From positions 1 through 14,782 of the forward strand of contig JAFUNW010000083.1 of assembly GCA_017472905.1 (NCBI GenBank): a stretch of DNA of 14,782 nt. Reading direction: 5' to 3'. The notes under the pieces were generated by a model that saw only the letters and a program-made list of their open reading frames with translations, was not told the DNA's origin and made no database searches. The DNA comes from Bacteroidaceae bacterium (lineage in GTDB: Bacteria; Bacteroidota; Bacteroidia; Bacteroidales; Bacteroidaceae). Below are positions 14,655 through 14,782 of the stretch, one piece after another (the first letter of the stretch is position 1; each line of letters starts with the position of its first letter). The translations under genes were made by a program, and so were the position numbers.

Positions 14655-14782
14655 TCAAGCATCTAAATTCTCCATTATTCGGCAAATGATATGCCCTTTT
14701 CCTAATGCCTCTTGAATGATTTCTTTTAAATTCTCATGGCAATCGGACTTCCAAGATTTATTTTTCTGCCCTTTGCCCTTTA
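14655..14782 (-). CDS. Possible C-terminal end of an unknown protein entering from the right edge
   Basis: The minus-strand frame starting at 14780 is open for 41 codons to a TGA at 14655-14657. The translated end, WKSDCHENLKEIIQEALGKG followed by HIICRIMENLDA, has a protein-like composition with a plausible amphipathic helix, while the other two minus-strand frames are interrupted in this region. I do not recognise a family. No terminator is visible after the stop apart from the reverse face of the tRNA-Lys hairpin. It could be noncoding. Confidence 0.35.
   Translation of the reverse strand, partial: KGKGQKNKSWKSDCHENLKEIIQEALGKGHIICRIMENLDA

Overview
This 14.8 kb window looks like chromosomal backbone of a member of the Bacteroidales (Bacteroides/Parabacteroides-like). 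Nine places show the Bacteroidota -7 promoter element TAnnTTTG, and four of them also have a TTTG -33 element 19-20 bases upstream. The gene content agrees: a secreted GH2 glycosidase, an RNase H with an N-terminal viroplasmin domain, a voltage-gated-type K+ channel with a zinc-ribbon tail, and a DUF3784-type membrane protein. Base composition looks even, and I see no transposase, integrase or CRISPR array.

Layout. The left edge holds the 3' half of pnp (polynucleotide phosphorylase), closed by a strong hairpin terminator. A secreted GH2 glycosidase (1206-3695) follows, then a gene-free stretch with a degenerate nested inverted repeat (3739-3906). tRNA-Gln (minus strand, 4016-4089) is divergent from a TIGR03915/DUF4130-type DNA-metabolism gene (4329-5114). 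After a 313-base gap comes a tight cluster, argS - rnhA - K+ channel (5428-8803). mutS (8888-11503) has its own promoter and shares a bidirectional terminator with a convergent gene for a secreted two-domain protein (11544-12368, minus strand). Divergent from that gene is a radical SAM protein of the TIGR03916 putative DNA modification/repair type (12618-13892). A small DUF3784-type membrane protein, a palindromic intergenic element and tRNA-Lys(UUU) follow. At the right edge an open frame on the minus strand may be the C-terminus of a further gene.

How the genes fit together. Four products act on nucleic acids: PNPase (RNA decay), RNase H (RNA:DNA hybrids), MutS (mismatch recognition) and the TIGR03915/TIGR03916 pair. 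That pair is the most interesting content. The two families are normally neighbours and their chemistry is not known to me; here they lie about 7.5 kb apart, on either side of argS-rnhA-channel-mutS. The radical SAM protein has a C-terminal helix-hairpin-helix and ends in a sequence resembling a sliding-clamp-binding peptide. MutS has a similar peptide near its own C-terminus. I infer, without proof, that the pair forms a DNA repair or modification system that works with the replication machinery.
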